This document shows, piece by piece, positions 18,065 to 26,645 of a DNA stretch of 64,000 bases. The stretch is from TK10-74A sp965263065 (GTDB taxonomy: Bacteria; Chloroflexota; Dehalococcoidia; Bin125): positions 682,001-746,000 of the forward strand of contig CBDHGH010000003.1 of the NCBI GenBank assembly GCA_965263065.1, read 5' to 3'. Under the pieces are notes generated by a model. That model did not search any database. It was not told the origin of the DNA and saw nothing but the letters and a program-made list of their open reading frames with translations. Positions within the stretch are counted from its first letter, which is position 1; each line of letters opens with the position of its first letter. A program made the translations under genes and the position numbers.

Positions 18065-19077
18065 CAGGCGGTCCCCCCGTCGGCGGGGGCGCGCTGCAGG
18101 ACGAGGCGGGTGACCGGGGTGGGCTTCGCGCCGAGCTGGAACTTGTAGGGCTCCTCGCCGCGCAGGAAGTTGACCCGCGCCAGCCCCCGCTCGATGGCGT
18201 CCCGCACGACGAAGACCTTGGAGGCGAGGCCCACGGAGAGCTCGCGGAAGTCGGGGTCGTAGCCGCTGTTGTACATCTGCAGTTCACCGTCGGCGAGGAA
18301 GCAGAGCACCGCCGCGACGCGCTTGCCATCGACATGGAAGAAGTAGAGCCGCAGCAGCCCGGCCGGGGCCATGGCCGCCGTCAGCCGGTGGAAGAAGTCG
18401 GCCATGCGCGGGGTGAGGAAGCCGGCCTTGTCGGCGCGGGAGCCGGCCATCAGGGCCAGGAACTCGGGTAGCGCCGCGATCAGCGCGGCCGGCTCGTCGA
18501 TCGCCTCCAGCGCGACCGTCGCGCCGCCGTCGAGCAGGTTGCGCATCTTGCGCCGCACCTCGCGCCGGTGGCGCGTCTTGATGCCGGTCAGGTAGCCGTC
18601 CCAGTCGGGCGCGAGCTGGAGCACCGGGCAGACGGCCTCGGGCTCGGAGCGCACGTCCCAGCCGCGGGCGGCGGCGGCGGGCGGCAGCAGCGTCAGCGTG
18701 CCGGAGCCGTGCGGCAGGCCGGGCAGCGACAGCGACGTCGCGCCGGCGGCGTCGAGGTGGTCGAGCAGCGCGCCGGTGACGTCGGCCTCGCGGCCGGGGC
18801 TCGCCACGATGTCCATGTAGTCGCAAACGTCCGGGTCGCCGATGAGGCCCAGGCCGGCGTCGTGGCGCATGAGGGGGAGGACGCCGATCAGCTCGCCGCC
18901 GTCGCGGACGGCGTGCAGGTCGATGCGGCAGTCGGGGCCCGCGGCGAAGGCGTCCCACCAGGCCGACTGGAACTGGGGCGAGGCGAACGCGCCGGCGGGC
19001 GGGACGGCGCGGGCCAGCAGGGCCGACCACTCCGGGGCGACGCTGGCCCAGCCGGCGGGGAGGGTGGTGAGGCTCAT
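18064..19077 (-). CDS. GNAT-fold acyltransferase, BioF2-like/FemAB-related
   Basis: 337 residues with two GNAT-like halves. The C-terminal half shows the typical KTRHRREVRRKMRNL start and the FFHVDGKRVAAVLCF strand pair of the Acetyltransf_6 (BioF2-like) group, followed by FLRGEEPYKFQLGAKP. Such proteins acylate or aminoacylate sugars and peptides; some act in exopolysaccharide synthesis. Position beside an MshA-like transferase and a PIG-L deacetylase suggests it acylates the amine freed by the deacetylase, as MshD does at the end of mycothiol synthesis. That is inference. It lies 10 nt after folE. Confidence 0.8.
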   Translation of the reverse strand: MSLTTLPAGWASVAPEWSALLARAVPPAGAFASPQFQSAWWDAFAAGPDCRIDLHAVRDGGELIGVLPLMRHDAGLGLIGDPDVCDYMDIVASPGREADVTGALLDHLDAAGATSLSLPGLPHGSGTLTLLPPAAAARGWDVRSEPEAVCPVLQLAPDWDGYLTGIKTRHRREVRRKMRNLLDGGATVALEAIDEPAALIAALPEFLALMAGSRADKAGFLTPRMADFFHRLTAAMAPAGLLRLYFFHVDGKRVAAVLCFLADGELQMYNSGYDPDFRELSVGLASKVFVVRDAIERGLARVNFLRGEEPYKFQLGAKPTPVTRLVLQRAPADGGTA

Positions 19078-19087
19078 GGGCGGGGTT

Positions 19088-19687
19088 TCACCGGCCCAGA
19101 GGGCCGATCAGGGAGAGGAACTCGGTGCGGGTCTCGGGCTGCGACTGGAAGGTGCCGCGCATGGCGGAGGTGATCATGCGGCTGCCGGGCTTCTTGATGC
19201 CGCGCATCGTCATGCAGAGGTGCTCCGCCTGCACCGCGACGGCGACGCCGTCCGGCTCCAGCGCGTCGATCAGGGTGTCGGCGATCTGCGAGGTGAGGCG
19301 CTCTTGCAGCTGCGGCCGGCGGGCGACCGCGTCGACCAGCCGCGCGATCTTGCTGATCCCCACGACGCGGCCGCGCGGCACGTAGGCGACGTGGGCGCTG
19401 CCGTGGAACGGCAGCAGGTGATGCTCACACATCGAGAAGAAGGGGATGTCGCGCAGGATGACCATCTCATCGTGGCCCTCCTCGAAGCCGACCCGCAGCA
19501 GCGCGGCCGGGTCGGCGTGCATGCCCGCGAAGACCTCGGCGTAGCCCTCGGCGATGCGGCGGGGGGTGTCGCGCAGGCCCTCGCGGTCGGGGTCTTCGCC
19601 GATCGCGTGCAGCAATTCACGCACGGCGGCCTCGATGCGCTCGCGGTCGAAGGTGGGGCCGGTGGTCCTGTCGAGTTCGAGGGTCAT
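19088..19687 (-). CDS. folE: GTP cyclohydrolase I
   Basis: 199 residues, first step of tetrahydrofolate synthesis. Zinc ligands lie in FFSMCEHHLLPFHG and EHLCMTMRGIKKPGS; the RVVGISKIARLVD segment is intact. The N-terminus is the usual short leader. It heads the run folE-GNAT-GT4-deacetylase-ccsB. A folP-folK fusion lies elsewhere (50947-52308). The 188-nt gap upstream holds a TAGGCT hexamer (19770-19775) like the rpsL -10 but no matching -35 that I can defend. Confidence 0.95.
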   Translation of the reverse strand: MTLELDRTTGPTFDRERIEAAVRELLHAIGEDPDREGLRDTPRRIAEGYAEVFAGMHADPAALLRVGFEEGHDEMVILRDIPFFSMCEHHLLPFHGSAHVAYVPRGRVVGISKIARLVDAVARRPQLQERLTSQIADTLIDALEPDGVAVAVQAEHLCMTMRGIKKPGSRMITSAMRGTFQSQPETRTEFLSLIGPLGR

Positions 19688-19875
19688 GTCATCCCCGCTG
19701 CCGCCGACGTACTTGTCGCGGCGGCACCCGCCGACCGCGATCCGGCCGGCACGAGTGGACGCCGCGCCCAGCCTACCGGACGCGCGGCCTCCGTCCTGTC
19801 GCGCCGGGGCGCGCCGGTAAATCGCTCCGTGACGCGCGAGGCAGTCGCGCCGGGGCTCCAGCGTGCGGGCCGGCG

Positions 19876-20982
19876 TCAGGCGAGCGCGGCCTCGACGGCG
19901 TCGATGTCCACCGGCACGTCGCGGACGTCGGCTTCGATCGAGAGCGCCGTCTCGGGATCCTTGAGGCCGGAGCCGGTGATGATGCAGACGATGCGCGCGC
20001 CGGCGCAGTCGATGCCGCGCCCGGGCAGGGCGAGCAGCCCGGCCACGGAGGCCGCCGAGGCCGGCTCGCAGAAGACGCCTTCCTCGCGGGCGAGGTGGCG
20101 GTAGGCGTCGAGGATCTGGGCGTCGCTGACGGCCTGGATGTCGCCGCCGGAGGCGTCGCGGGCGTTGATGGCGCCGCGCCAGGAGGCGGGGTTGCCGATG
20201 CGGATCGCGGTCGCGATCGTCTCCGGGTGCTCGACGATCGCGCCGGAGACGATGGGCGCGGCGCCGGCGGCCTGGAAACCGAACATGCGCGGCGGCCGGG
20301 TGAGCCGCTCCTCGGCCTGATAGTCGCGGTAGCCCATCCAGTAGGCGGTGATGTTGCCGGCGTTGCCGACCGGCATGCAGTGCAGGTCGGGGGCGTCGCC
20401 GAGGTCGTCGACGATCTCGAAGGCGCCGGTCTTCTGGCCCTGGATGCGATGGGGATTGACCGAGTTGACGAGGGCGATGGGGTGGCGGGCCGTGATCTCC
20501 TGGGCCAGGCCGAGCGCGTCGTCGAAGGAGCCCTGCACGGCCAGGATGCGCGCGCCGTGCGCGATCGCCTGGGCCAGCTTGCCCTGTGCGATGGAGCCGC
20601 GCGGGACCAGCACGTAGACCGTCAGCCCCATGCGCGCGGCGTAGGCGGCGGCCGAGGCGCTGGTGTTGCCCGTCGAGGCGCAGAGCACGGCCTGGTGGCC
20701 GTCCTCGATCGCCTTGGCGACCGCCAGCACCATGCCGCGGTCCTTGAAGGAGCCGGTGGGGTTGCAGGACTCGAGCTTGAGATGCACCGACGCAGCGCCG
20801 GTGGCCCGCTCCAGCGAGGGGGCGCGCACGAGCGGGGTCGCGCCCTCGCCCAGGGTGATGCGCGGCGTCGCCTCGGTCAGGGGCAGGTAGGCGGCGTAGC
20901 GGGCGATGATGCCGGCCGACGCGCCGGTGGCGGCGGGCGCGGCCGGGTCCGTCGCGAGGCGCGCGCCGGGCAGGTCAGGCAT
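19876..20982 (-). CDS. thrC: Threonine synthase
   Basis: 368-residue PLP enzyme converting O-phosphohomoserine to threonine. The PLP lysine is in NPTGSFKDRGM, with STGNTSAS binding the cofactor phosphate and GSGLKDPE near the C-terminus. It is the shorter class of threonine synthase. Its start overlaps by 8 nt the stop of the coiled-coil gene, which in turn overlaps hom, so the three form a coupled threonine operon. Confidence 0.94.
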   Translation of the reverse strand: MPDLPGARLATDPAAPAATGASAGIIARYAAYLPLTEATPRITLGEGATPLVRAPSLERATGAASVHLKLESCNPTGSFKDRGMVLAVAKAIEDGHQAVLCASTGNTSASAAAYAARMGLTVYVLVPRGSIAQGKLAQAIAHGARILAVQGSFDDALGLAQEITARHPIALVNSVNPHRIQGQKTGAFEIVDDLGDAPDLHCMPVGNAGNITAYWMGYRDYQAEERLTRPPRMFGFQAAGAAPIVSGAIVEHPETIATAIRIGNPASWRGAINARDASGGDIQAVSDAQILDAYRHLAREEGVFCEPASAASVAGLLALPGRGIDCAGARIVCIITGSGLKDPETALSIEADVRDVPVDIDAVEAALA

Positions 20983-21994
20983 CGCGGCTCTCGGCCTGCT
21001 GGCGGATGTGGCCGCGGATCTCGCGGACCTCCTGTTCGAGGTCGGAGATCTGGCGGCGGCGCAGCTTCTCCTGGAATCCCAGGAGCCGTTCCGAGTCGCG
21101 CTGCAGCAGCTCCCGCAGGTCGTCGAAGGCGGCGCGGATCTCGGTCAGGCCGCGCTCCTGCTGCTCGGATCGCGTGCGCGACCGCTCCAGCGATCGCTCG
21201 AACTCGCCGAAGCGGGCCTGGATCTGCTCGTGCTCGCTCTGCATCGTGCTGACGCGGGTGATCGCGGCCTCGTTGTCGACGCGCATGACCTCGAAGCGAT
21301 CGCGCAGGGCGTGGGCTTCCTCCTGTGACCGTTCGCTGTCCTCGAGGCGTTGCTGCACGCGGCGAGCCAGCTCGGTGAAGCGCTCCATGCGGTCGCCGAT
21401 CTCGGCGAAGAGGCGATCGTGCCCCTCGATTTCGGCGCCGGCGGTGCGACCGTCGTCCTGCACGCGGCGCACGGCCTCGCCGAGCGCGGCCAAGCGGGCA
21501 TCGAGCCCGGCGACGTGGATGTCGGTCTGTTCCATGCGCTGGCTGACGACGGACATCGTCTCCTGGGCGCGCTGCGACATCTCTTCGGCGACGCGGACCT
21601 TCTCGGCGCCGGCCAGCGCGGCCTGCTCGGCGAACTCGGTGCGGCGGCGCAACTCGGCGCGCTCGTCGCGTTCGGACTGCATCTCCGCGCGCAGCTGCCG
21701 GCCCAGGAGCTCCATCTGCTCGGAGTCCTGGCCCAGGGCGGCCTGGGTCCGTTCGGAGCGATCGCGCAGCAGGCGGACCTCCTCGGGCAGGTCGGACAGG
21801 ATCTGGATCTGCGCCACGATGTTCGCCGCGCCGCCTTCGGCGCGCTGGACGGACTCGCTGATCTGCCACAGGCGGGTGCGGTCCTCCTGGGCTTGCCCTT
21901 CGGCCTGGGCGAGCTTGGCCTTGAGGCCGCTGACTTCGGCCTCCAGCCAGTCCACCACGACGGCCAGTTGTTCGGGGTCGTGTGGGGTGGTCAC
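20975..21994 (-). CDS. Uncharacterised coiled-coil protein between hom and thrC
   Basis: 339 residues; no recognised family. Almost the whole length is predicted coiled coil: continuous heptads rich in Glu, Gln, Arg and Ala from residue about 15 to the end, with no membrane segment or enzyme motif. I chose the GTG at 21994 because it overlaps the hom stop in a GTGA junction and no ATG gives a better start. The stop overlaps the thrC start by 8 nt. This packing implies it is co-translated with threonine biosynthesis, but its job is unknown. It resembles tropomyosin- or SMC-type rods only in composition. Confidence 0.75.
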   Translation of the reverse strand: MTTPHDPEQLAVVVDWLEAEVSGLKAKLAQAEGQAQEDRTRLWQISESVQRAEGGAANIVAQIQILSDLPEEVRLLRDRSERTQAALGQDSEQMELLGRQLRAEMQSERDERAELRRRTEFAEQAALAGAEKVRVAEEMSQRAQETMSVVSQRMEQTDIHVAGLDARLAALGEAVRRVQDDGRTAGAEIEGHDRLFAEIGDRMERFTELARRVQQRLEDSERSQEEAHALRDRFEVMRVDNEAAITRVSTMQSEHEQIQARFGEFERSLERSRTRSEQQERGLTEIRAAFDDLRELLQRDSERLLGFQEKLRRRQISDLEQEVREIRGHIRQQAESRDA

Positions 21995-23346
21995 GGGCTG
22001 CTCCCAATCCGGATGCGGACCGCCAACTCGCGGACCACATCCAGCATGGCGGCCGTCGCCATGAAGCGATCGACATCCGATTCGCGGGCCTCGTGGGTCG
22101 TGATGATGAGTTCCGCGGTTCCCGCCACGGCGTCCGCCTCGACCTGCAGCAGCGAGGCGATGCTGATGTGATTGGTGGCGAAGACACGGCCGATCTCGGC
22201 CATAACGCCGGGGCGGTCGCGGACCAGCACGCGCAAATAGTACCGCATGCGCAGGTCGCCCCGGCGCACGAACCCGGGCGCGGGCGTCGCTGGCCCGGCC
22301 TCGCGCGCCCCCGCCGCGGGGCGCCGCGCCCCCGCGCGGACCCCGTTGGAGACGATGTCGAGCAGGTCCGCCACGACCGCGCTCGTCGTGGGGCGCGACC
22401 CGGCGCCCTCGCCCTGGAAGATGGCGCGGCCCAGGAGGTCGCCCTCCACGGCGACCGCGTTCAGCACGCCGTCGACGCGCGCCAGGGGGTCGCGCGAGTC
22501 CAGCAGCGTGGGGTGCACGCGCACATCCAGGGCGCCGCCGGCGTCGCGCCCGGCGATGGCGAGCAGCCGGATCACGTAGCCCAAGTCGGCGGCGTAGCGG
22601 AAATCCCCGGCGCTGAGCGCGGTGATGCCCTCGTGGTAGACGTCGTCCGGGTGCACGCTCGTGTGGAAGGCCAAGCTGGCGAGGATCGCGAGCTTGAAGG
22701 CGGCGTCGACACCCTCGACATCGCTGCTGGGGTCGGCTTCCGCGTAGCCCCGGCGCTGCGCCTCGGCGAGGGCGTCGTCGTAGGACATGCCGTCCTGCGC
22801 CATGGCGGTGAGGATGAAGTTGGTCGTGCCGTTGATGATCGCCTGCAGCGAGCGGATCTCGTTGGCCTGCAGGTCGCGGGTGAGGGGGGCGATGATCGGG
22901 ATGCCGCCGCCCACGCTGGCCTCGTAGAGCAGCGCGACGCCGCACTCCTGCGCCAGCGCCAGCAGCTCCGGGCCGCGACGCGCCATGACTTCCTTGTTGG
23001 CCGTGACGACCGACTTGCCCGCCCGCAGCGCCGCCGCGATGCAATCCGCCGCGGGCGCCATGCCGCCCATGAGCTCGACCACGATGTCGATGTCGTCGCG
23101 GGTGGCGAGCGCCAGCGGGTCGTCGCCGAGCAGCGCCGCGTCGACCCCGGGGCGGGGCCGGGCGGCGTCGCGCACGGCGATGCCGCGGATCTCGATCGCG
23201 CGCCCCGAGCGCTCGGCGTAGGTCGTCGCGTTTGCGCGCAGGGCGTCATGAACGCCGCGCCCCACGACACCGAGTCCGAGCAGCCCAACCCCCACCGTGC
23301 CGGAGCCGGCGGACTCCTGCGAAGCGGCCATTCCTTGCGCGCCCAT
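21991..23346 (-). CDS. hom: Homoserine dehydrogenase with C-terminal ACT domain
   Basis: 451 residues. The NAD(P)-binding start VGVGLLGLGVVGRGV is followed by the catalytic domain with NGTTNFIL and the conserved Lys-containing AFKLAILASLAF segment. The last 80 residues (RYYLRVLVRDRPGVMAEIGRVF) are an ACT domain, which normally senses threonine. It reduces aspartate semialdehyde to homoserine. The interdomain segment is longer and more Ala/Gly-rich than usual. It lies 17 nt after rpsR; its stop overlaps the coiled-coil gene. Confidence 0.94.
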   Translation of the reverse strand: MGAQGMAASQESAGSGTVGVGLLGLGVVGRGVHDALRANATTYAERSGRAIEIRGIAVRDAARPRPGVDAALLGDDPLALATRDDIDIVVELMGGMAPAADCIAAALRAGKSVVTANKEVMARRGPELLALAQECGVALLYEASVGGGIPIIAPLTRDLQANEIRSLQAIINGTTNFILTAMAQDGMSYDDALAEAQRRGYAEADPSSDVEGVDAAFKLAILASLAFHTSVHPDDVYHEGITALSAGDFRYAADLGYVIRLLAIAGRDAGGALDVRVHPTLLDSRDPLARVDGVLNAVAVEGDLLGRAIFQGEGAGSRPTTSAVVADLLDIVSNGVRAGARRPAAGAREAGPATPAPGFVRRGDLRMRYYLRVLVRDRPGVMAEIGRVFATNHISIASLLQVEADAVAGTAELIITTHEARESDVDRFMATAAMLDVVRELAVRIRIGSSP

Positions 23347-23363
23347 CGCCGCCGGCCGCCGGC

Positions 23364-24290
23364 CTAGGGGGAGGCCTCGGGCGTCGCGGGGGTGTCGGGG
23401 GTGTCGGCCGGGGGGTCGTCGGAGGTCGTGGCTGGGGCCTCTTCGGGCTCGTCCGCGGGCGCCTCCGCCTCCGCGACCGTATCCGTCGCGGGGGCCTCGG
23501 GAGTCTCGTCGGCCGGGGGGGCGTCGGCCTCCGCGGCAGCGGCTTCGGGCTCGTCCGGGGGCATGTCCGGCTCCGCGACCGCGTCCGTCGCGGGGGCCTC
23601 GGCGGCCGGGGGGGCGTCGTCCTCCAGGGCAGCCGCTTCCGGCTCGTCCGAGGGCATGTCCGGCTCCGCGACCGCGTCCGTCGGGGGAGCCTCGGCGACC
23701 ACCGGGGCCTCGACGACCGGCGGGGCCTCCGCCACCACTGGGGTCTCGGGGACGGCCGGGGCCGCTTCCGGCTCGGCGGCGGGGGGCGCTGCGGGCTCGG
23801 CGGCGGCGGGAGGCGGGGCGTCGTAGCGGGCGGCGCGGCTGGCCTGCCGGTAGGCGGAGGTGACCCGCAGGTGGGCGGCCGTGTACGGCAGCAGCGCGAC
23901 GTGGCGGGCGCGCTTGATCGCGCGGGTCAGCTTGCGCTGGTCCTTGGCCGTGAGCCCGGTCTTGCGTCGCGGCTCAATGCGGCCGCGGTCCGAGACGAGC
24001 CGGCGCAGCCGGTCGACGTCCTTGTAGTCCATCGTCTCGACTTCGGCCGGGACGAACATGGGGGCCTTGCGGCCGCGCCGACGGCTCGAGCGCCGGTCGC
24101 GATCACCGTCGCGGTCGCCACGATCGCGGTCGCCACGGTCGCCCCGATCGCGCCGATCGCGGCCACCGCCATCGTCGCGGTCGCGACGCGGGGGGCCGCC
24201 GCGGGGGCGGGGGGCCGCCGCCGGAGCGGGGGCCGCGCGGGGCGGGGTGGGGTCGGAAGCGGGCGCGCCCGCTCCAGCATCGGTCGTCAT
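23364..24290 (-). CDS. rpsR: 30S ribosomal protein S18 (bS18) with charged N- and acidic C-terminal extensions
   Basis: The S18 core is only residues about 85-145 (MDYKDVDRLRRLVSDRGRI, TGLTAKDQRKLTRAIKRARH). S18 is normally about 75-90 residues; this one has 308. The N-terminal extension is Arg/Asp/Gly-rich with repeated DRD/RGD units (about 36-70). The C-terminal 150 residues are Ala/Pro/Glu/Asp-rich, with three roughly 33-residue repeats built round TDAVAEPDMPxDEPEAA. The order rpsF-ssb-rpsR is the standard one and hom follows 17 nt later. One end positive, the other negative: an odd charge layout for a ribosomal protein. Confidence 0.9.
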   Translation of the reverse strand: MTTDAGAGAPASDPTPPRAAPAPAAAPRPRGGPPRRDRDDGGGRDRRDRGDRGDRDRGDRDGDRDRRSSRRRGRKAPMFVPAEVETMDYKDVDRLRRLVSDRGRIEPRRKTGLTAKDQRKLTRAIKRARHVALLPYTAAHLRVTSAYRQASRAARYDAPPPAAAEPAAPPAAEPEAAPAVPETPVVAEAPPVVEAPVVAEAPPTDAVAEPDMPSDEPEAAALEDDAPPAAEAPATDAVAEPDMPPDEPEAAAAEADAPPADETPEAPATDTVAEAEAPADEPEEAPATTSDDPPADTPDTPATPEASP

Positions 24291-24365
24291 GTGCGGTCTC
24301 CTCTGGAATCCCCCACCACGACCGGCGGCGCCACGCGGCGACGCGCCGGGCCCGGGAGGGATGCC

Positions 24366-24782
24366 CTATTCAAAGGGCAGGTCGTCGGGGTCCACGCTGC
24401 CGGCGGCGCCGGCGGCGGGCTTTCCAGAATCCCCATCGTAGTTACCGCCCCCACGGCGGTCGAGAAACTGGACGTCCCGGGCAACGACTTCGGTGGTGAA
24501 GCGGCGCTGCCCCTCCCGGTCCTGCCACTCCCGGGTCTGCATGCGGCCCTCGACGTAGACCTGGCTGCCCTTGGAGAGGTACTGGCTGACCAGTTCGGCG
24601 AGTTTCGCCCAGGCGACGACGCGCACCCATTCGGTCTCCTCGCGGTTGTCCCCGTCCTGCGTCGTGTAGCGGCGGCTGCAGGCGACCCGCATCGAGGCGA
24701 CGGCGCGGCCGTTGGCGGTGAAACGCATCTCTGGGTCGGCGCCCAGGTTGCCGATGATCTGCACTTTGTTGAGGCTGGCCAT
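24366..24782 (-). CDS. ssb: Single-stranded DNA-binding protein
   Basis: 138 residues with a standard OB-fold (MASLNKVQIIGNLGADPEMR start, VRVVAWAKLAELVSQYLSKG, VYVEGRMQTREW). The linker is short, and the protein ends in the acidic tip DPDDLPFE used to recruit repair and replication partners. It is placed between rpsF and rpsR as in many bacteria, 58 nt after rpsF. Confidence 0.96.
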   Translation of the reverse strand: MASLNKVQIIGNLGADPEMRFTANGRAVASMRVACSRRYTTQDGDNREETEWVRVVAWAKLAELVSQYLSKGSQVYVEGRMQTREWQDREGQRRFTTEVVARDVQFLDRRGGGNYDGDSGKPAAGAAGSVDPDDLPFE

Positions 24783-24841
24783 GGCGGTGTCCGTCTCCGC
24801 CCCCGCGGCCCGCTCGCGCCGGTGCGCGGGCGGCGGAGGAG

Positions 24842-25135
24842 CTAGTCGTCGGTGCGGATGATGAGGTGCCGCAGCACGCTCTCATCGATGCGCAGCGTCC
24901 GCTCGACTTCCTGGTTGCCGGCGCCGTCCTCGCTCGTGAACTCCGTGATCAGGTAGTGCCCCTCGAAGTTGCGGCGGATGGGGTACGCCAAGCGGCGACG
25001 GCCCCAGTCGATCACCTCGGTGACGCTGCCGCCGTTCTCGCTGACGAGGCTGCGCAGCCCCTCCATGCGGTTGGGGATCTGCTCGGCGTTCACGTCGCCG
25101 CTGAGGACGACCATCATTTCGTAGGCTCTTGCCAC
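24842..25135 (-). CDS. rpsF: 30S ribosomal protein S6 (bS6)
   Basis: 97 residues, partner of S18 in the 30S platform. It shows MARAYEMMVVLSGDVN at the start and the VIDWGRRRLAYPIRRNFEGHY core. Unlike its partner S18 it has no tail. It is first gene of rpsF-ssb-rpsR, about 40 nt downstream of a consensus TATAAT box. Confidence 0.95.
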   Translation of the reverse strand: MARAYEMMVVLSGDVNAEQIPNRMEGLRSLVSENGGSVTEVIDWGRRRLAYPIRRNFEGHYLITEFTSEDGAGNQEVERTLRIDESVLRHLIIRTDD

Positions 25136-25180
25136 TGCGTACTCCTGCTTCGCCCGCGGACCGGTCGACGGGCGGCGGTC

Positions 25181-25186
25181 ATTATA
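25181..25186 (-). promoter_or_regulatory. -10 box of the rpsF-ssb-rpsR promoter
   Basis: A perfect TATAAT on the minus strand in GTTGTCTATAATGACC, about 45 nt before the rpsF ATG. No convincing -35 is visible 16-18 nt upstream. It lies in the 143-nt gap after glyA and is the only AT-rich stretch there. Confidence 0.6.
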
Positions 25187-25278
25187 GACAACCCCAGCCG
25201 TCGGGGCCCGTTCCCTGGCACACTCGCGCGGAATTTGCCCGCCTCGGCGTGCGATGCGGCGCCAGCTGCCCGGTCACG

Positions 25279-26571
25279 TCAGCTGCCCAGACCGGGGACC
25301 GGGAAGCCGGCGACGAGGTCGCGGACGGCGGCGCGCACCGCGGCGTGCGTGGCCTCGTCCTCGATGTCGTCCAGCACGCGGCCGATCAGCCGGGCGATGG
25401 CGCGCATCTCGTCCGGCCCCATGCCGCGGGTCGTGAGCGCCGGCGTGCCGATGCGGATGCCGCTGGTCACGGTGGGCCGGCGCTCGTCGTAGGGGATGGT
25501 GTTCTTGTTGACCGTGATGCCGGCCGCGTCGAGGGCCCCCTCGACCGCCTTGCCGGTCAGGCCGCGGACGCCGACGTCGACGAGCAGCAGGTGGGTATCG
25601 GTGCCGCCGGAGACGAGCCGCAGCCCCTCGCCGCGCAGCGCGTCGGCCAGCGTGCGCGCGTTCTCGATGATGCGGATCGCGTAGTCGCGGAATTCCGGCC
25701 TGGCGGCCTCGCGGAAAGCGACGGCCTTGCCCGCGATGACGTGCATGTGCGGGCCGCCGGAGGTGCCGGGGAAGATGGCCCGGTCGACGGCGCGCGCGTG
25801 ATCGGCGTCGCTGAGGATGAAGGCGGAGCGGGGGCCGCGCAGCGTCTTGTGGGTCGTGGACGTGATGACCGGCGCGGGGCCGACGGGGGTGGGGTGCTGC
25901 CCGGCCGCGACAAGTCCGGCGATGTGCGCCATGTCCGCCATCAGCACCGCGTCGACGCTGCGCGCGATCTCCCCCGCGCGGGCGAAGTCGTACTGGCGCG
26001 GGTAGGCCGTCGCGCCGACGACGATGACCTTGGGGCGCACCTCGCGCGCGACGGCGGCCATGGCGTCGTAGTCGATGCGCTCCGTCTCGCGGTCGACACC
26101 GTAGGAGGCGAAGTTGAACCACTTGCCGGAGACGTTGACCTTGAGGCCGTGCGTCAGGTGACCGCCGTGGCTGAGCTCCAGCCCCAGCGCCACATCGCCC
26201 GGGTTCATCAGCGCGAAGTAGGCGGCGAGGTTGGCCTGGCTGCCCGAGTGCGGCTGCACGTTGGCGTGGTCGGCGCCGAACAGCGCCTTCACGCGCTCGA
26301 TGGCGAGCGTCTCGATCTCGTCGACGAAGTCGCAGCCGCCGTAGTAGCGCTTGCCGGGGTAGCCCTCGGCGTACTTGTTGGTCAGGACCGAGCCGACCGC
26401 GGCCATGACCGCCGGGCTGGTGTAGTTCTCCGACGCGATCATCTCCAGCGACTCGCGCTGACGCCCGGCCTCGCGGCCGATGGCGGCGGCGACATCGGCA
26501 TCGGCGGCGGCCAGCAGATCGGGCGGCGACGTCTGGATCATGGCGCTCCCTGCGCGCGTGCCCGGCGGCAC
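25279..26571 (-). CDS. glyA: Serine hydroxymethyltransferase
   Basis: 430-residue PLP enzyme interconverting serine and glycine with tetrahydrofolate. The PLP lysine lies in ITSTTHKTLRGPRSA; the N-terminal ESLEMIASENYTSPAV and the YPGKRYYGGCDFVDEIE segments are intact. Length is normal. It follows comF by 74 nt on the same strand and may share its transcript. Confidence 0.96.
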   Translation of the reverse strand: MPPGTRAGSAMIQTSPPDLLAAADADVAAAIGREAGRQRESLEMIASENYTSPAVMAAVGSVLTNKYAEGYPGKRYYGGCDFVDEIETLAIERVKALFGADHANVQPHSGSQANLAAYFALMNPGDVALGLELSHGGHLTHGLKVNVSGKWFNFASYGVDRETERIDYDAMAAVAREVRPKVIVVGATAYPRQYDFARAGEIARSVDAVLMADMAHIAGLVAAGQHPTPVGPAPVITSTTHKTLRGPRSAFILSDADHARAVDRAIFPGTSGGPHMHVIAGKAVAFREAARPEFRDYAIRIIENARTLADALRGEGLRLVSGGTDTHLLLVDVGVRGLTGKAVEGALDAAGITVNKNTIPYDERRPTVTSGIRIGTPALTTRGMGPDEMRAIARLIGRVLDDIEDEATHAAVRAAVRDLVAGFPVPGLGS

Positions 26572-26645
26572 GACCTCGGCGCCGGCGTCCCCGGCCGCCG
26601 AGGGGCGAGTCTATGGGCGGCGCCGTCCATCGGCAATGCGGGGGG

